A stretch of 64,000 bases of DNA from JAUXEH01 sp965533275. GTDB taxonomy: Bacteria; Acidobacteriota; Aminicenantia; Aminicenantales; Aminicenantaceae. A program made the translations under genes and the position numbers. Of this stretch, positions 34,946 to 43,812 are shown in pieces (within the stretch, counting starts at the first letter, position 1; each line of letters begins with the position of its first letter). The DNA lies in contig CBESWG010000001.1 in assembly GCA_965533275.1 (NCBI GenBank), positions 215,360 to 279,359 of the forward strand. Reading direction: 5' to 3'. The notes beneath the pieces were generated by a model. It was given only the letters and a program-made list of their open reading frames with translations, was not told where the DNA came from and did no database searches.

Positions 34946-37564
34946 TCAAAACCAGAGGGAATTGAACAGAAGCTTGAAATTTGCATAAGACTGAGCACGA
35001 TTGTGGAAGTTGAATCCAAACAGAACGATCTTGCCCTCCCCATGTGCAACCTCTAGAATTGCCGATTTGCCACGGATGAGTTCTTCTCCCAGGATCCAAC
35101 CGCTCAAAAGTAAGCCTTCATCCGGATATTGAGCAATGGTCTGGATCATCTTTTGATTCTTTTCTTCCTGCTCCTCATTTTCTGTATCCTCGATCCGGTC
35201 AAGCGCGAGCCCGCGTGAGAAGTAGCCCACTCCCTCTTTCTCCAATCCGAAGGCCAAGGATTGGTCATTATTGTACATCACTTTCAGGAGAGAGCCCGGG
35301 CAGTTGAAGGTATCGGATTTGACTCCTTTCAGGACATTCTGGATGGGAAGTGCAAACTCCTGAATTGCAAATTCCGCAGAGCCCTTGTTGCACACCAGTG
35401 TGCCGCCTTTCCCTACGAATATCCTGAGGTTATCGACGCCACCCTGAGTGATGCCACCCACGTAAGCCGGAGGCATCGTCCCCTTGCGATGCCCGCCCAC
35501 AATGGAAGTGGGATTTTGATCCGGCAAAATGATCACATCAAAGCGAGAATTGAGATCGCCGGCTCTGATCTCTGCATCAGTCAAGGCGTGGAAGGGTATC
35601 TCATATTGATCGAAGATGAACGAGATCCAGCCCGCATCCATACTCGCAACCCAGGATTTGTACACTGCCACCCGAGGCAAGCTCAAGGATGTAAGTTGGC
35701 CTGAGACTTTTCCCCCCAGCAGGTTCGCACCCGTCTCGCCGGCAATTTCGGTAAGATCGTTCCTGGATATGCTGCCTGCATCAACCACATACGCCCCCCT
35801 CTGGAACCGTTTTCCGCCCACATTGGTCTCTGAAAGCGCACGGGCGACTTTGCCTCCCGCTTTCAGAACACGGTATGCCGCGACAACTGAAGCGTTCTCG
35901 TCCGATGAAAGGACGTACTGAGAGCCGCTGCCAGAGATTGAACCGGATTTGGGGAGCTCGTCACCGAGCGGTGTCCAGGAAATCTCATCCAGGGGAGTGC
36001 TCATCTGATGGGCCGCTATCCCCATCTGTTTGTGGAGTGTCCAGCCCACTCCGTCATAGGGAGCCAGCGGCGCACCATCCCATCGGACTGCCCTCGACAA
36101 TCCCTGCCAGAGGTGTCCGTATTTCCTGAGATCCGGGTATTCCTGGGTCTCGAGAATGTTCTTCACGTAAGTGCCAAAAGCCTGGCTGGTCGGTATGATG
36201 TATGTTCCTTTAGGATAGGGGAGGCCCTCATGGGTGAAAGCCTCATCAGCAATGTATACTTCGATCCCATATCCGACAAACCGGTTCAACAGCAAACGGC
36301 AGGTCGCCGGATCACTCTGCTCGGTTGATAGTATCCATCCGTAGGGAGGTTCCTGGCTGAACCGTTCGATGGAATCTTTCCCCATCTTGAATTTGTAGTA
36401 AAGGAATTCGGAACGATATTTTGCGGCCGCGTCCAGCACCGATTTGGAGGCCGTGAGATTGTAGTCGACCGCGTCCTGAAACCGCCACCATCCGCCTCTC
36501 CATGGGCTGGGATAGAATGTGCCCAGGGTGAGGTCGCGATAAGCTTCGGGAAAATCGTTCAAGCTGTAAAAATGTGGTGTGGCATAGCGGAAATTGGCTG
36601 TTTCGGTAAGGATCGAGGGAATGTTATGCGTCTCGACAGAGGGGCCGTCCGCATATCCCGGATACCAAAGATCGAACGCCGTGCGAGACAATGCCCCGGG
36701 CTGATCAGCCCCTTCGAATCCCTGTCCCATTGCGGATCCCACCAAATTTTTCCATCGTGTCACGATCGGATGAACGTTGGGATTCACAGGCTCCGGATTC
36801 GGCGGCATCCATATGCGCGCGGGAAAGGGAGCCGTCTCATGCTGAGAATACATGAGTTCCGGGAACCATTCCCGACCTACCACTCGGTTCATGTTTTGAG
36901 TCTCGAGGAGGTTGGCCATGAACGAGTCGCGGTTATTATCGTGTCCTGCATACTTGTGATACAAAAACGGCAGACGGCTCACCTCATAAGGCGTACCTAC
37001 ATTTTGCATATACCAATCTGCGACCAATGTCATCCCATCGGGATTCGCGTGCACAAGCAGCAAAATGATATTGTCCAGGATGAAACGTGTGAAATCGTCT
37101 GTTTCTGTAACGAGGTCGTACGCGAGCTGAAATTGATGCATCTGCGGCGATGTCTCCGAGGCATGGATGCCCGAGTCTATCCAGACAATGACCTTCCCCT
37201 CATTTGAAAGGCTCCGGGCCTCCTGTTCTGAAAGATCACGAGCCAAGCTCAATCTCCGTGAAATTTCCTGGTATTTTTTCAACTGTGCCATATTGTCTTC
37301 AGCTGAAATAATCGCGTATTTCATCAGTCTTCCCATCGAAGTCGGGCCCATCTCAAACACCTGGATGCGATCCGATTCTTGGGCGATCTGCTCAAAATAG
37401 GCTACCAGCTGCTCATAACTTGCCAGATGGAAATCTGCGCCGGGCTTGTATCCCAGGTAGGCTTCCGGGGTTGTGACCTGGCTAAAACACAAAGCCACGG
37501 GGGTAAACAGGAAGATATATCTGATGACCAGTTTTTTGGGAGTGATTTGATTTCGAAACAACAT
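34946..37564 (-). CDS. Secreted M14-family zinc carboxypeptidase-like protein
   Basis: This 872-residue protein has a signal peptide (residues 10-29). The M14 catalytic domain at about 40-360 has the zinc-binding WIDSGIHASETS (H-x2-E near 133), NPDGM, HDNNRDSF, and a third histidine in YSQHETAP near 240. A long C-terminal region of about 450 residues follows, containing a glutamine-amidotransferase-like segment (DVIILPDQNPTSIVGG ... GKIVLFGFNFHNRAQS). Such long M14 proteins are common in Bacteroidota and Acidobacteria-like genomes. It is the first gene of a three-gene operon with the exported PLP enzyme and the unknown secreted protein. The substrate is presumably peptides. Confidence 0.88.
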   Translation of the reverse strand: MLFRNQITPKKLVIRYIFLFTPVALCFSQVTTPEAYLGYKPGADFHLASYEQLVAYFEQIAQESDRIQVFEMGPTSMGRLMKYAIISAEDNMAQLKKYQEISRRLSLARDLSEQEARSLSNEGKVIVWIDSGIHASETSPQMHQFQLAYDLVTETDDFTRFILDNIILLLVHANPDGMTLVADWYMQNVGTPYEVSRLPFLYHKYAGHDNNRDSFMANLLETQNMNRVVGREWFPELMYSQHETAPFPARIWMPPNPEPVNPNVHPIVTRWKNLVGSAMGQGFEGADQPGALSRTAFDLWYPGYADGPSVETHNIPSILTETANFRYATPHFYSLNDFPEAYRDLTLGTFYPSPWRGGWWRFQDAVDYNLTASKSVLDAAAKYRSEFLYYKFKMGKDSIERFSQEPPYGWILSTEQSDPATCRLLLNRFVGYGIEVYIADEAFTHEGLPYPKGTYIIPTSQAFGTYVKNILETQEYPDLRKYGHLWQGLSRAVRWDGAPLAPYDGVGWTLHKQMGIAAHQMSTPLDEISWTPLGDELPKSGSISGSGSQYVLSSDENASVVAAYRVLKAGGKVARALSETNVGGKRFQRGAYVVDAGSISRNDLTEIAGETGANLLGGKVSGQLTSLSLPRVAVYKSWVASMDAGWISFIFDQYEIPFHALTDAEIRAGDLNSRFDVIILPDQNPTSIVGGHRKGTMPPAYVGGITQGGVDNLRIFVGKGGTLVCNKGSAEFAIQEFALPIQNVLKGVKSDTFNCPGSLLKVMYNNDQSLAFGLEKEGVGYFSRGLALDRIEDTENEEQEEKNQKMIQTIAQYPDEGLLLSGWILGEELIRGKSAILEVAHGEGKIVLFGFNFHNRAQSYANFKLLFNSLWF

Positions 37565-37638
37565 TGTGGCCTCCTGAACTCAAGCGCTTTACTAGCTGCT
37601 ATCACACCAAAATGATGATATCAAATAGAAATATCCCT

Positions 37639-37667
37639 TTCACACTCTAGGAAGGTTTGGCTATAAT
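37639..37667 (+). promoter_or_regulatory. Strong sigma-70-type promoter for the PD40 gene
   Basis: TTCACA (37639-37644) and a perfect TATAAT (37662-37667) are separated by 17 bases. An AGGAGG ribosome-binding site at 37678-37683 and the ATG at 37689 follow. This is among the clearest promoters in the window. Confidence 0.7.
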
Positions 37668-37688
37668 CCATAGTTCCAGGAGGAAATC

Positions 37689-38603
37689 ATGAGGAATACA
37701 AAGATCTCTTTAATACATCTCGCAGCCGCCTGCTTATTGCTGATGCTACCTGTGTCAGTCTTGGGTCAGGGAACGACGGACATACTCCTGATCAGGATGG
37801 AAGTGAGCGGCGACACATACACGTTCAGCAAACCGGTGAAGATCAATCCCAATGAGGGCTACAACAACCAGCCCTCTTTCCATCCGGATGGGGGATCGGT
37901 CCTGTATGCTTCCCAATCAGGTACAAACACAGATATCTATCGCTACGGCATCGAGAGCGGGGAGACTCTACGCCTGACCAACACTCCGGAATCCGAGTAC
38001 TCTCCGATCGTGATGCCGGATGGGAAGCGCTTCTCGGTCATCCAGCTGTTTATAACCGAGGGGCCCCGGAAGGGCGCCCAGCCTTTAGTCGCCTTCCCTC
38101 TATCCGGAGGAGAAGCTGAATCTCTCTATGAGGCAGGGGAGAAGGTCGGCTATCACGCCTGGGTAGATGGGCATACCGTCGCCATGTTTATACTAGGATC
38201 ACCCAATTTCTTGAGGATCGCGGATCTCGGCGGAGGGTCATCCAAATCCATCGCTGAGAACATAGGCCGGTCCCTGTACAAGATCCCAAAAATGGAAGCG
38301 ATCAGCTTCTCTCAGAACCAGGAGGGTGGGGGAGAGACCATCATGGGATACGACCTGGGATCCGGGATTATAAAAAGCCTCATTCCCTTGCTGGATGGCA
38401 ACAGCTTCTACGCATGGACTCCCGGTGGTGACCTGATCATGGGAGTAGGAGCAAAACTCTATGGGCTGCGGCCCGGAAGCGATAATAATTGGAGGGAGAT
38501 CGGCGACCTGAATGGCATGGGTGTCGACAACATCTCGCGCCTGGCTATCGGGCCCAATGCGCGTTGGTTAGCCGTTGTCAGCAGTTCACCTATCTCCCGA
38601 TAA
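37689..38603 (+). CDS. Secreted PD40/TolB-like beta-propeller protein
   Basis: This 304-residue protein has a Sec signal peptide ending SVLGQ near residue 27. PD40-type blades include NQPSFHPDGGSVLYASQSGTNTDIYRYGIESGE and YSPIVMPDGKRFSVIQLF. PD40 propellers are often the recognition half of secreted peptidases or stand alone as binding proteins. No catalytic domain is present. The function is unknown; it may bind a periplasmic partner. It has its own strong promoter and is divergent from the M14 operon, and the M3 peptidase gene follows after a 77-base gap with its own promoter. Confidence 0.75.
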   Translation: MRNTKISLIHLAAACLLLMLPVSVLGQGTTDILLIRMEVSGDTYTFSKPVKINPNEGYNNQPSFHPDGGSVLYASQSGTNTDIYRYGIESGETLRLTNTPESEYSPIVMPDGKRFSVIQLFITEGPRKGAQPLVAFPLSGGEAESLYEAGEKVGYHAWVDGHTVAMFILGSPNFLRIADLGGGSSKSIAENIGRSLYKIPKMEAISFSQNQEGGGETIMGYDLGSGIIKSLIPLLDGNSFYAWTPGGDLIMGVGAKLYGLRPGSDNNWREIGDLNGMGVDNISRLAIGPNARWLAVVSSSPISR

Positions 38604-38624
38604 TTACCTGGCTTTTATTTTTCA

Positions 38625-38653
38625 TTGACCGGAATATTTGGTTCTGATATTGT
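38625..38653 (+). promoter_or_regulatory. Promoter for the M3 peptidase gene
   Basis: TTGACC (38625-38630) and TATTGT (38648-38653) are separated by 17 bases and lie 27 bases before the ATG at 38681. A GGAGG ribosome-binding site lies near 38669. Confidence 0.55.
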
Positions 38654-38680
38654 CATGTTCTGCTCAATGGAGGTACTACT

Positions 38681-40804
38681 ATGAAACATAATCCTTGGAT
38701 GATTCAGATCCTGTTAATTGTTATGTTGGGACTTGTATTTTCGGCCTGTTCCAAGACCGCCGAGACACCGGTCGCTACTGAGGGAGACAATCCCTTTTTC
38801 GCTGAATACGACACACCCTTCCAGGTCCCACCGTTCCACATTCTTACGCCGAAACATTACATCCCAGCCTACAAGAAGGGTATGGATGAGCAGAAGGTGG
38901 AGATCGACACAATCGTAAACAATACAGAGGCCCCTACCTTCGAGAACACGATCGCGGCCCTAGACAGATCTGGCAGGCTGCTCATCGAAGTGTCCCGAGT
39001 ATTCGGGGGAATAAACGGAGCCAACACTAACGATGACCTCAAAGCCATCCAGCAGGAAATGGCACCGCGCCTGTCCGCACATCGGACCGAGATCAACCTG
39101 AACAAGGGGCTTTTCGAGCGAGTGAAGGCCGTGTACGAACAGCGGGATAACCTTGATCTCACGGATGAGCAGAGCTACATACTCGAGAACGTCTACAAGG
39201 GATATGTCCGCAACGGAGCCGAGCTGAACGACAAGGATCGGGCCACGCTCAAAGAGATCAACGGGACGATGTCGGAACTAGGAGTCAAGTTCAGCCAAAA
39301 TGTCTTGGCAGAGACCAATGAGTTCAAGATGGTGATCGAGGACGAGGCAGACCTGGCTGGTTTGCCGGAATCGTCTATCCAGGGAGCCGTCGAGGCTGCC
39401 AGCGAAGCGGGCATGAACGGAAAATGGGTCTTCACGACCCACAAGCCCAGCATGCTCCCATTCCTGCAGTATTCCGAGAAACGGGACCTGCGTGAAAAAC
39501 TCTACACGGCCTATATCAAGAGAGGCGACAACGATAACCAGTTTGATAACAAAAAGGTCCTCTCCGACCTGATGAAGCTGCGAGTGGTTCGCGCTAACCT
39601 CATGGGATACCCAACGTACGCCGACTATATACTGGAAACCCGCATGGCCAAGACACCGCAGAATGTCTATGACCTTCTGAATCAGCTGTGGGATGCGGCT
39701 CTTCCCATCTCCATACAAGAACGGGAAGAGATGCAGGCAATCATCGACCGAGAGGGTGGCGGCTTCAAGCTCGCATCCTGGGACTGGTGGTACTACGCGG
39801 AGAAACTGCGCAAAGAGAAATACGCACTCGATGACACAGAGCTGCGCCCCTATTTCGCGATCGAGAACGTGCGAGAAGGAGCCTTCTGGGTGGCCACACA
39901 GCTCTACGGGCTGACCTTCGAGCAATTGGAGGAGATGCCGCTGCCGCATCCCGACGCCAAGGTCTTTGAGGTCAAGCACGCGGACGGATCACACTGCGGT
40001 GTGCTCTACATGGACTTCCACCCCAGGACCAGCAAGCGCGGGGGAGCCTGGTGCGGCACCTACCGGAGCCAGAGTCGCAGATACGGTACGGAGATCGATC
40101 CCGTGGTCAACCTGGTCTGCAATTTCTCCAAGCCAATAGGAAACAATCCGGCCCTGATCACCCTGGAAGAAGTCAGCACACTCTTCCATGAATTCGGCCA
40201 CGCATTGGACAACCTGCTCTCCGATATCACCTACGGGACCACCTTCCGCACACCCGACTTTTCTGAACTCCCGTCCCAGATCATGGAACACTGGGCCATG
40301 GAACCCTCCGTGATCAAGAAGTACGCCAAACACTATCAGACAGGCGAGATTATCCCCGACGAACTGATCGCCAAGATCGAGAAGAGCGGCCTGTTCAACC
40401 AGGGATTCATCACGGTGGAATACCTGGCAGCGAGCCTCCTGGACATGAAACTGCACACGATCACCGAGCCAAAAGACCTGGACATCAACAAGTTCGAGAA
40501 GGACTACTTCGATGAGATAGGCCTGATCCCCGAGATCATCTCCCGGTACCGGTGCACGTATTTCAATCACATCATCGGAGGGTATTCTGCCGGCTACTAC
40601 GGCTACATCTGGTCGGGAGTCCTGGACAGCGACGCGTTCGAGGCCTTCAAGGAAACCAGCCTGTTCGATCAGAAGACAGCCGATTCCTTCAGGAGGAACG
40701 TTCTTGCCGTAAACGGCACCAGGGACTACATGACCATGTACGTGAACTTCCGAGGACGCGAGCCCAAGATCGAGCCCCTGCTGAAGAAACGCGGCTTGCA
40801 GTAG
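38681..40804 (+). CDS. M3-family metallopeptidase (peptidyl-dipeptidase Dcp-like), lipoprotein
   Basis: This 707-residue enzyme has the zinc motif HEFGH in TLFHEFGHALDNLL near residue 503. The M3 body includes ENTIAALDRSG, FHPRTSKRGGAWCG and SRYRCTYFNHIIGGYSAGYYGYIWS, the substrate-cleft block typical of Dcp. The leader ends VFSAC, so it is a lipoprotein, unlike the cytoplasmic E. coli Dcp. M3 Dcp enzymes take C-terminal dipeptides off oligopeptides. It is convergent with the DUF885 gene with 7 bases between. With DPP-IV and M14, it makes a periplasmic peptide-degrading set. Confidence 0.93.
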   Translation: MKHNPWMIQILLIVMLGLVFSACSKTAETPVATEGDNPFFAEYDTPFQVPPFHILTPKHYIPAYKKGMDEQKVEIDTIVNNTEAPTFENTIAALDRSGRLLIEVSRVFGGINGANTNDDLKAIQQEMAPRLSAHRTEINLNKGLFERVKAVYEQRDNLDLTDEQSYILENVYKGYVRNGAELNDKDRATLKEINGTMSELGVKFSQNVLAETNEFKMVIEDEADLAGLPESSIQGAVEAASEAGMNGKWVFTTHKPSMLPFLQYSEKRDLREKLYTAYIKRGDNDNQFDNKKVLSDLMKLRVVRANLMGYPTYADYILETRMAKTPQNVYDLLNQLWDAALPISIQEREEMQAIIDREGGGFKLASWDWWYYAEKLRKEKYALDDTELRPYFAIENVREGAFWVATQLYGLTFEQLEEMPLPHPDAKVFEVKHADGSHCGVLYMDFHPRTSKRGGAWCGTYRSQSRRYGTEIDPVVNLVCNFSKPIGNNPALITLEEVSTLFHEFGHALDNLLSDITYGTTFRTPDFSELPSQIMEHWAMEPSVIKKYAKHYQTGEIIPDELIAKIEKSGLFNQGFITVEYLAASLLDMKLHTITEPKDLDINKFEKDYFDEIGLIPEIISRYRCTYFNHIIGGYSAGYYGYIWSGVLDSDAFEAFKETSLFDQKTADSFRRNVLAVNGTRDYMTMYVNFRGREPKIEPLLKKRGLQ

Positions 40805-40811
40805 CCCTGTT

Positions 40812-42656
40812 CTATCTTTCGGCTTTGTCAGCGAAGGTATAGAATTTCCATCTGGAAGTGAAATCTGGGCTGAGCACCTCTCCTGTCAGCTTGGCCCTCA
40901 GAAGCTCGATGGGGATGCTTCCTTCGCGCAGCACTGCGTCATGAAATTCCCTGGCCGTCATCTTTCCGGAATCCACGAGCTCTCGGGACAGGGCGCGCAT
41001 CTGCAGCCCCCCGATCAGGTACGAGCTCTGTGCCAGTGGCCTCCCTCCGTATGCCCTGCCGCTCAGGTGGGCCATGGCCTCGGCCTCGGCCTGCTGCCTC
41101 TCGTGGCCGATGCGGTCGACCAGGAAATCGACCGCCTCCTCGGCCGTCATCTGTCCCAGCTGATAGCTGATGGAGAAGATGATGCGGGCACAGCGGTGCA
41201 TGCGCCAGAAGAGCATGCCGATGCGGTCCTCGGGTGATCTCTGAAAATCCATGTCCCAGAGCCGCATTTCCCAGTAGAGCGGCCAGCCCTCGCCAAAAAA
41301 ACTCGTGCTGAACGGCCTGCGATAGGTCCTGTGGCGCGCGGCCATGAAGCCCTGCAGGTTGTGTCCGGGCACTAGCTCGTGGTGGACCACCGCACGCGAG
41401 AAGTGGGGATTGTTGCCCCGCATGGTCGATATCTTCTGCTCATAAGGTACGGCATCCAGGGGATAGGCGACGCTGATGACCTCGCCGCCCGTGAAGAATG
41501 GGGTGGTCTTCTGGCGCTCCAGCGGCATCATGCGCATGCGCAGGAGGTCCTTGACCATAGGAGGGATAGTCAGGCTGTCGTGCTCCTCCAGGAAATCGAT
41601 GGCCTCGTAGGTGAGGAAGCGGATGAGTTCGGGCTGTTCTCCGGGTCCGACGTGCAAGCTTTTCACATGCTCCATGGCGGTTTGCCAGTCGTCGCCGAAT
41701 CCCAGCTCGCGAGAGGCGGCCAGCCTCTGCTCCTCGCACCAGGCCAGCTCCTGCCAGCCGATGGCGAGGAGCTCCTTGGGGGAGTAGGGGAGCATCTCGA
41801 ATGCCAGTTCTTGCAGTAGGACGTCACGGCCTACAGGATCCTTGAGCATATAGGAGCTGACGCCAGGTCGACCTCCACTCAATTTCCGCAGGTATTCCGA
41901 ATAGGATTGGATGGCCTTATCGGTCGCCTTGTATGTTTCGGCCGCCCACCAGGTGAACTGAGGATCATATCCATCGTAGAATTCAAACCAGCCTTTGAGT
42001 CCGATCCGCAGCCTGGCCGCCATCGTAACAGCATCCCGTACTACCGTAAGCTCGAATCCCGCTGCCTGGGCTTTGCCATCGCGTGTAGGCTGTTCCTTTG
42101 ATTTCTTGCTCAGAGCAACCTGTGTGGCCTCGATCTGTTTCCGCAGGTCACTCAGCAGTTTTGCCGCTTGGGAGGCCTCGATCCACTGCATTCTCTGCAG
42201 ATCCTCTTTTAAGGCGATGATGGAGTCTGCAAAGGGGAGAAGCTGGAATGCTTCCTGTGCGGATGCGCTCTCCTTTTCGAGGCTCCCCAGTCCTCGGGTG
42301 AGATGATTCTTGAGCAGGAGGTAGTCGATCCGCCCGTCCTGACTCAGGCGCGAAAAATCCAAGCCCTTCAGAATCCCGAGCCACTCTCGATTGAAATCCT
42401 TCATTCGGGAAAGGCGGGTGGGGGAGAAGGGGAAATCATAATATCTGTCGAGAGACCTCTGGTCAGCTGTGTACCGCTCGATTAGGTCCCTTATCTCACT
42501 TGGTGCAGGGACAATTTTGCCGGATACAGGTTGCCCAAATACCATATCTGATTTCGTGTTCTGGGCAACAGCAGGAATACTCAGTCCGGCTATAACCAAG
42601 GCGGCCAGGACGACAATTCGAAAGCCGATCCCATGTAAAGATGTTTTATGTTTCAT
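40812..42656 (-). CDS. DUF885-family putative metallopeptidase, secreted
   Basis: This 614-residue protein has a Sec signal peptide (VVLAALVIAGLSIPAVAQ). The DUF885 hallmark HHELVPGHNLQG lies near residue 424, with the family's H-E and PGH metal-site pattern. GEGWPLYWEMRLWDM and QSSYLIGGLQMRAL follow, as in other members. DUF885 proteins are probable M32/M3-related zinc peptidases; activity is known for few members. The start at ATG 42656 is supported by GGGAGG 5 bases upstream, rather than the open frame start at 42674. Confidence 0.88.
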   Translation of the reverse strand: MKHKTSLHGIGFRIVVLAALVIAGLSIPAVAQNTKSDMVFGQPVSGKIVPAPSEIRDLIERYTADQRSLDRYYDFPFSPTRLSRMKDFNREWLGILKGLDFSRLSQDGRIDYLLLKNHLTRGLGSLEKESASAQEAFQLLPFADSIIALKEDLQRMQWIEASQAAKLLSDLRKQIEATQVALSKKSKEQPTRDGKAQAAGFELTVVRDAVTMAARLRIGLKGWFEFYDGYDPQFTWWAAETYKATDKAIQSYSEYLRKLSGGRPGVSSYMLKDPVGRDVLLQELAFEMLPYSPKELLAIGWQELAWCEEQRLAASRELGFGDDWQTAMEHVKSLHVGPGEQPELIRFLTYEAIDFLEEHDSLTIPPMVKDLLRMRMMPLERQKTTPFFTGGEVISVAYPLDAVPYEQKISTMRGNNPHFSRAVVHHELVPGHNLQGFMAARHRTYRRPFSTSFFGEGWPLYWEMRLWDMDFQRSPEDRIGMLFWRMHRCARIIFSISYQLGQMTAEEAVDFLVDRIGHERQQAEAEAMAHLSGRAYGGRPLAQSSYLIGGLQMRALSRELVDSGKMTAREFHDAVLREGSIPIELLRAKLTGEVLSPDFTSRWKFYTFADKAER

Positions 42657-42782
42657 GTGTGCCTCCCAGACCAAATTATCAAATGGGAAGTGAGATTACC
42701 AGATATCTTCTAAAACCCCAGGATTAAGTAATTCGTACTGTAGGAACAATAGTATGCATAGTCATAAAAAGGAGAGGTCATT

Positions 42783-43727
42783 TTGAACAAACGAACATAC
42801 ATGTTGGTGCTGTTCTGTGCAGGTGTGTTTTTGTTCTGTTCCTCAAACGAACCTCAGGCACACGAAAACGACTGGGCAGCCATCGATGAAGAAAACCAGG
42901 GACCTTACCTCGGCCAGAAACCTCCGGGGATGACGCCGGAACTTTTCGCACCGGGACTTGTTACAACAGACATGGGTGAGGGATGTTCGGGCTGGGGCAA
43001 TAAGATGGAATATTTCATCTTCCAGAGATGGAAGGACAGAGTGCCAAGTCTTTATCTCATGCATCAGACCAACGGAGTGTGGAGCGCCCCAGAACATATC
43101 ACATCTCTTGATGAATACCGGGCAGGCGACTTCACTGTCGCCCCCGATGGTAAAACCATGGTCTTCGCCTCCAACATTTTCATAGAAGAGATCGGAGCGG
43201 AAGGGGAGGGGGGCAACATCTGGACCGTGGAAAAAACCGAAACCGGGTGGACCGAGGCGAAACATATCGGGCTGCGAATTAACACGAAGTATCATGAAAG
43301 CTATCCCTGTCTTGCCGCGAACGGAAATCTCTATTTTTTCAGCCGGAGACCGGGAGGATATGGGACTTCCGATCTATACATGTCGGAGTTTATCGGAGGA
43401 GACTATCAAGCCCCGGTCAATCTGGATCCGAAACTTAACACCCAGTATCACGAATGGGATACCTACACAGCTCCTGATGAAAGCTATATGATCTTCTGTT
43501 CGACGAAGCCCGATGGCTTGGGTGAAGATGATCTCTATGTCACCTTTAAAATCCACGATGGCTCTTGGAGCGAGCCGGTCCATATGGGGAATCAAATCAA
43601 TACAGACAAATCCGAGAACCGGCCCTATGTCAGCCCCGATGGTAAATATTTTTTCTACACAAGCACGACAAGAGGCAACAGGGACATTTACTGGGTGGAT
43701 GCCAGGGTCATTCAAATCCTACGATAA
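42783..43727 (+). CDS. Single-module PD40 propeller lipoprotein
   Basis: This 314-residue protein starts with TTG at 42783, supported by a GGAGAGG site 5 bases upstream. The leader ends FLFC and is probably lipidated. The mature part opens with GPYLGQKPPGMTPELFAPG and closes with DIYWVDARVI. In between lie PD40 blades such as GDFTVAPDGKTMVFASN, YHESYPCLAANGNLYFFSRRPGGYGTSDLY and SENRPYVSPDGKYFFYTS. The same opening and closing blocks occur three times in the protein at 47041-49707, which therefore is a triplicated relative. The function is unknown; PD40 folds commonly bind peptides or glycans. Confidence 0.82.
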   Translation: MNKRTYMLVLFCAGVFLFCSSNEPQAHENDWAAIDEENQGPYLGQKPPGMTPELFAPGLVTTDMGEGCSGWGNKMEYFIFQRWKDRVPSLYLMHQTNGVWSAPEHITSLDEYRAGDFTVAPDGKTMVFASNIFIEEIGAEGEGGNIWTVEKTETGWTEAKHIGLRINTKYHESYPCLAANGNLYFFSRRPGGYGTSDLYMSEFIGGDYQAPVNLDPKLNTQYHEWDTYTAPDESYMIFCSTKPDGLGEDDLYVTFKIHDGSWSEPVHMGNQINTDKSENRPYVSPDGKYFFYTSTTRGNRDIYWVDARVIQILR

Positions 43728-43812
43728 TCAGTTCTCCCCCTAAACTGTCAACCTTCTTCCGGATAGAAGCGTCCCTATAATCCTGGGAGAATAATCCTTC
43801 AAGGGAGGATCT

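Noticed and set aside
42783..43727. A peptidase, because PD40 blades often accompany S9 or S41 catalytic domains.
   Set aside because: No hydrolase domain or catalytic motif is present in this or the triplicated protein.
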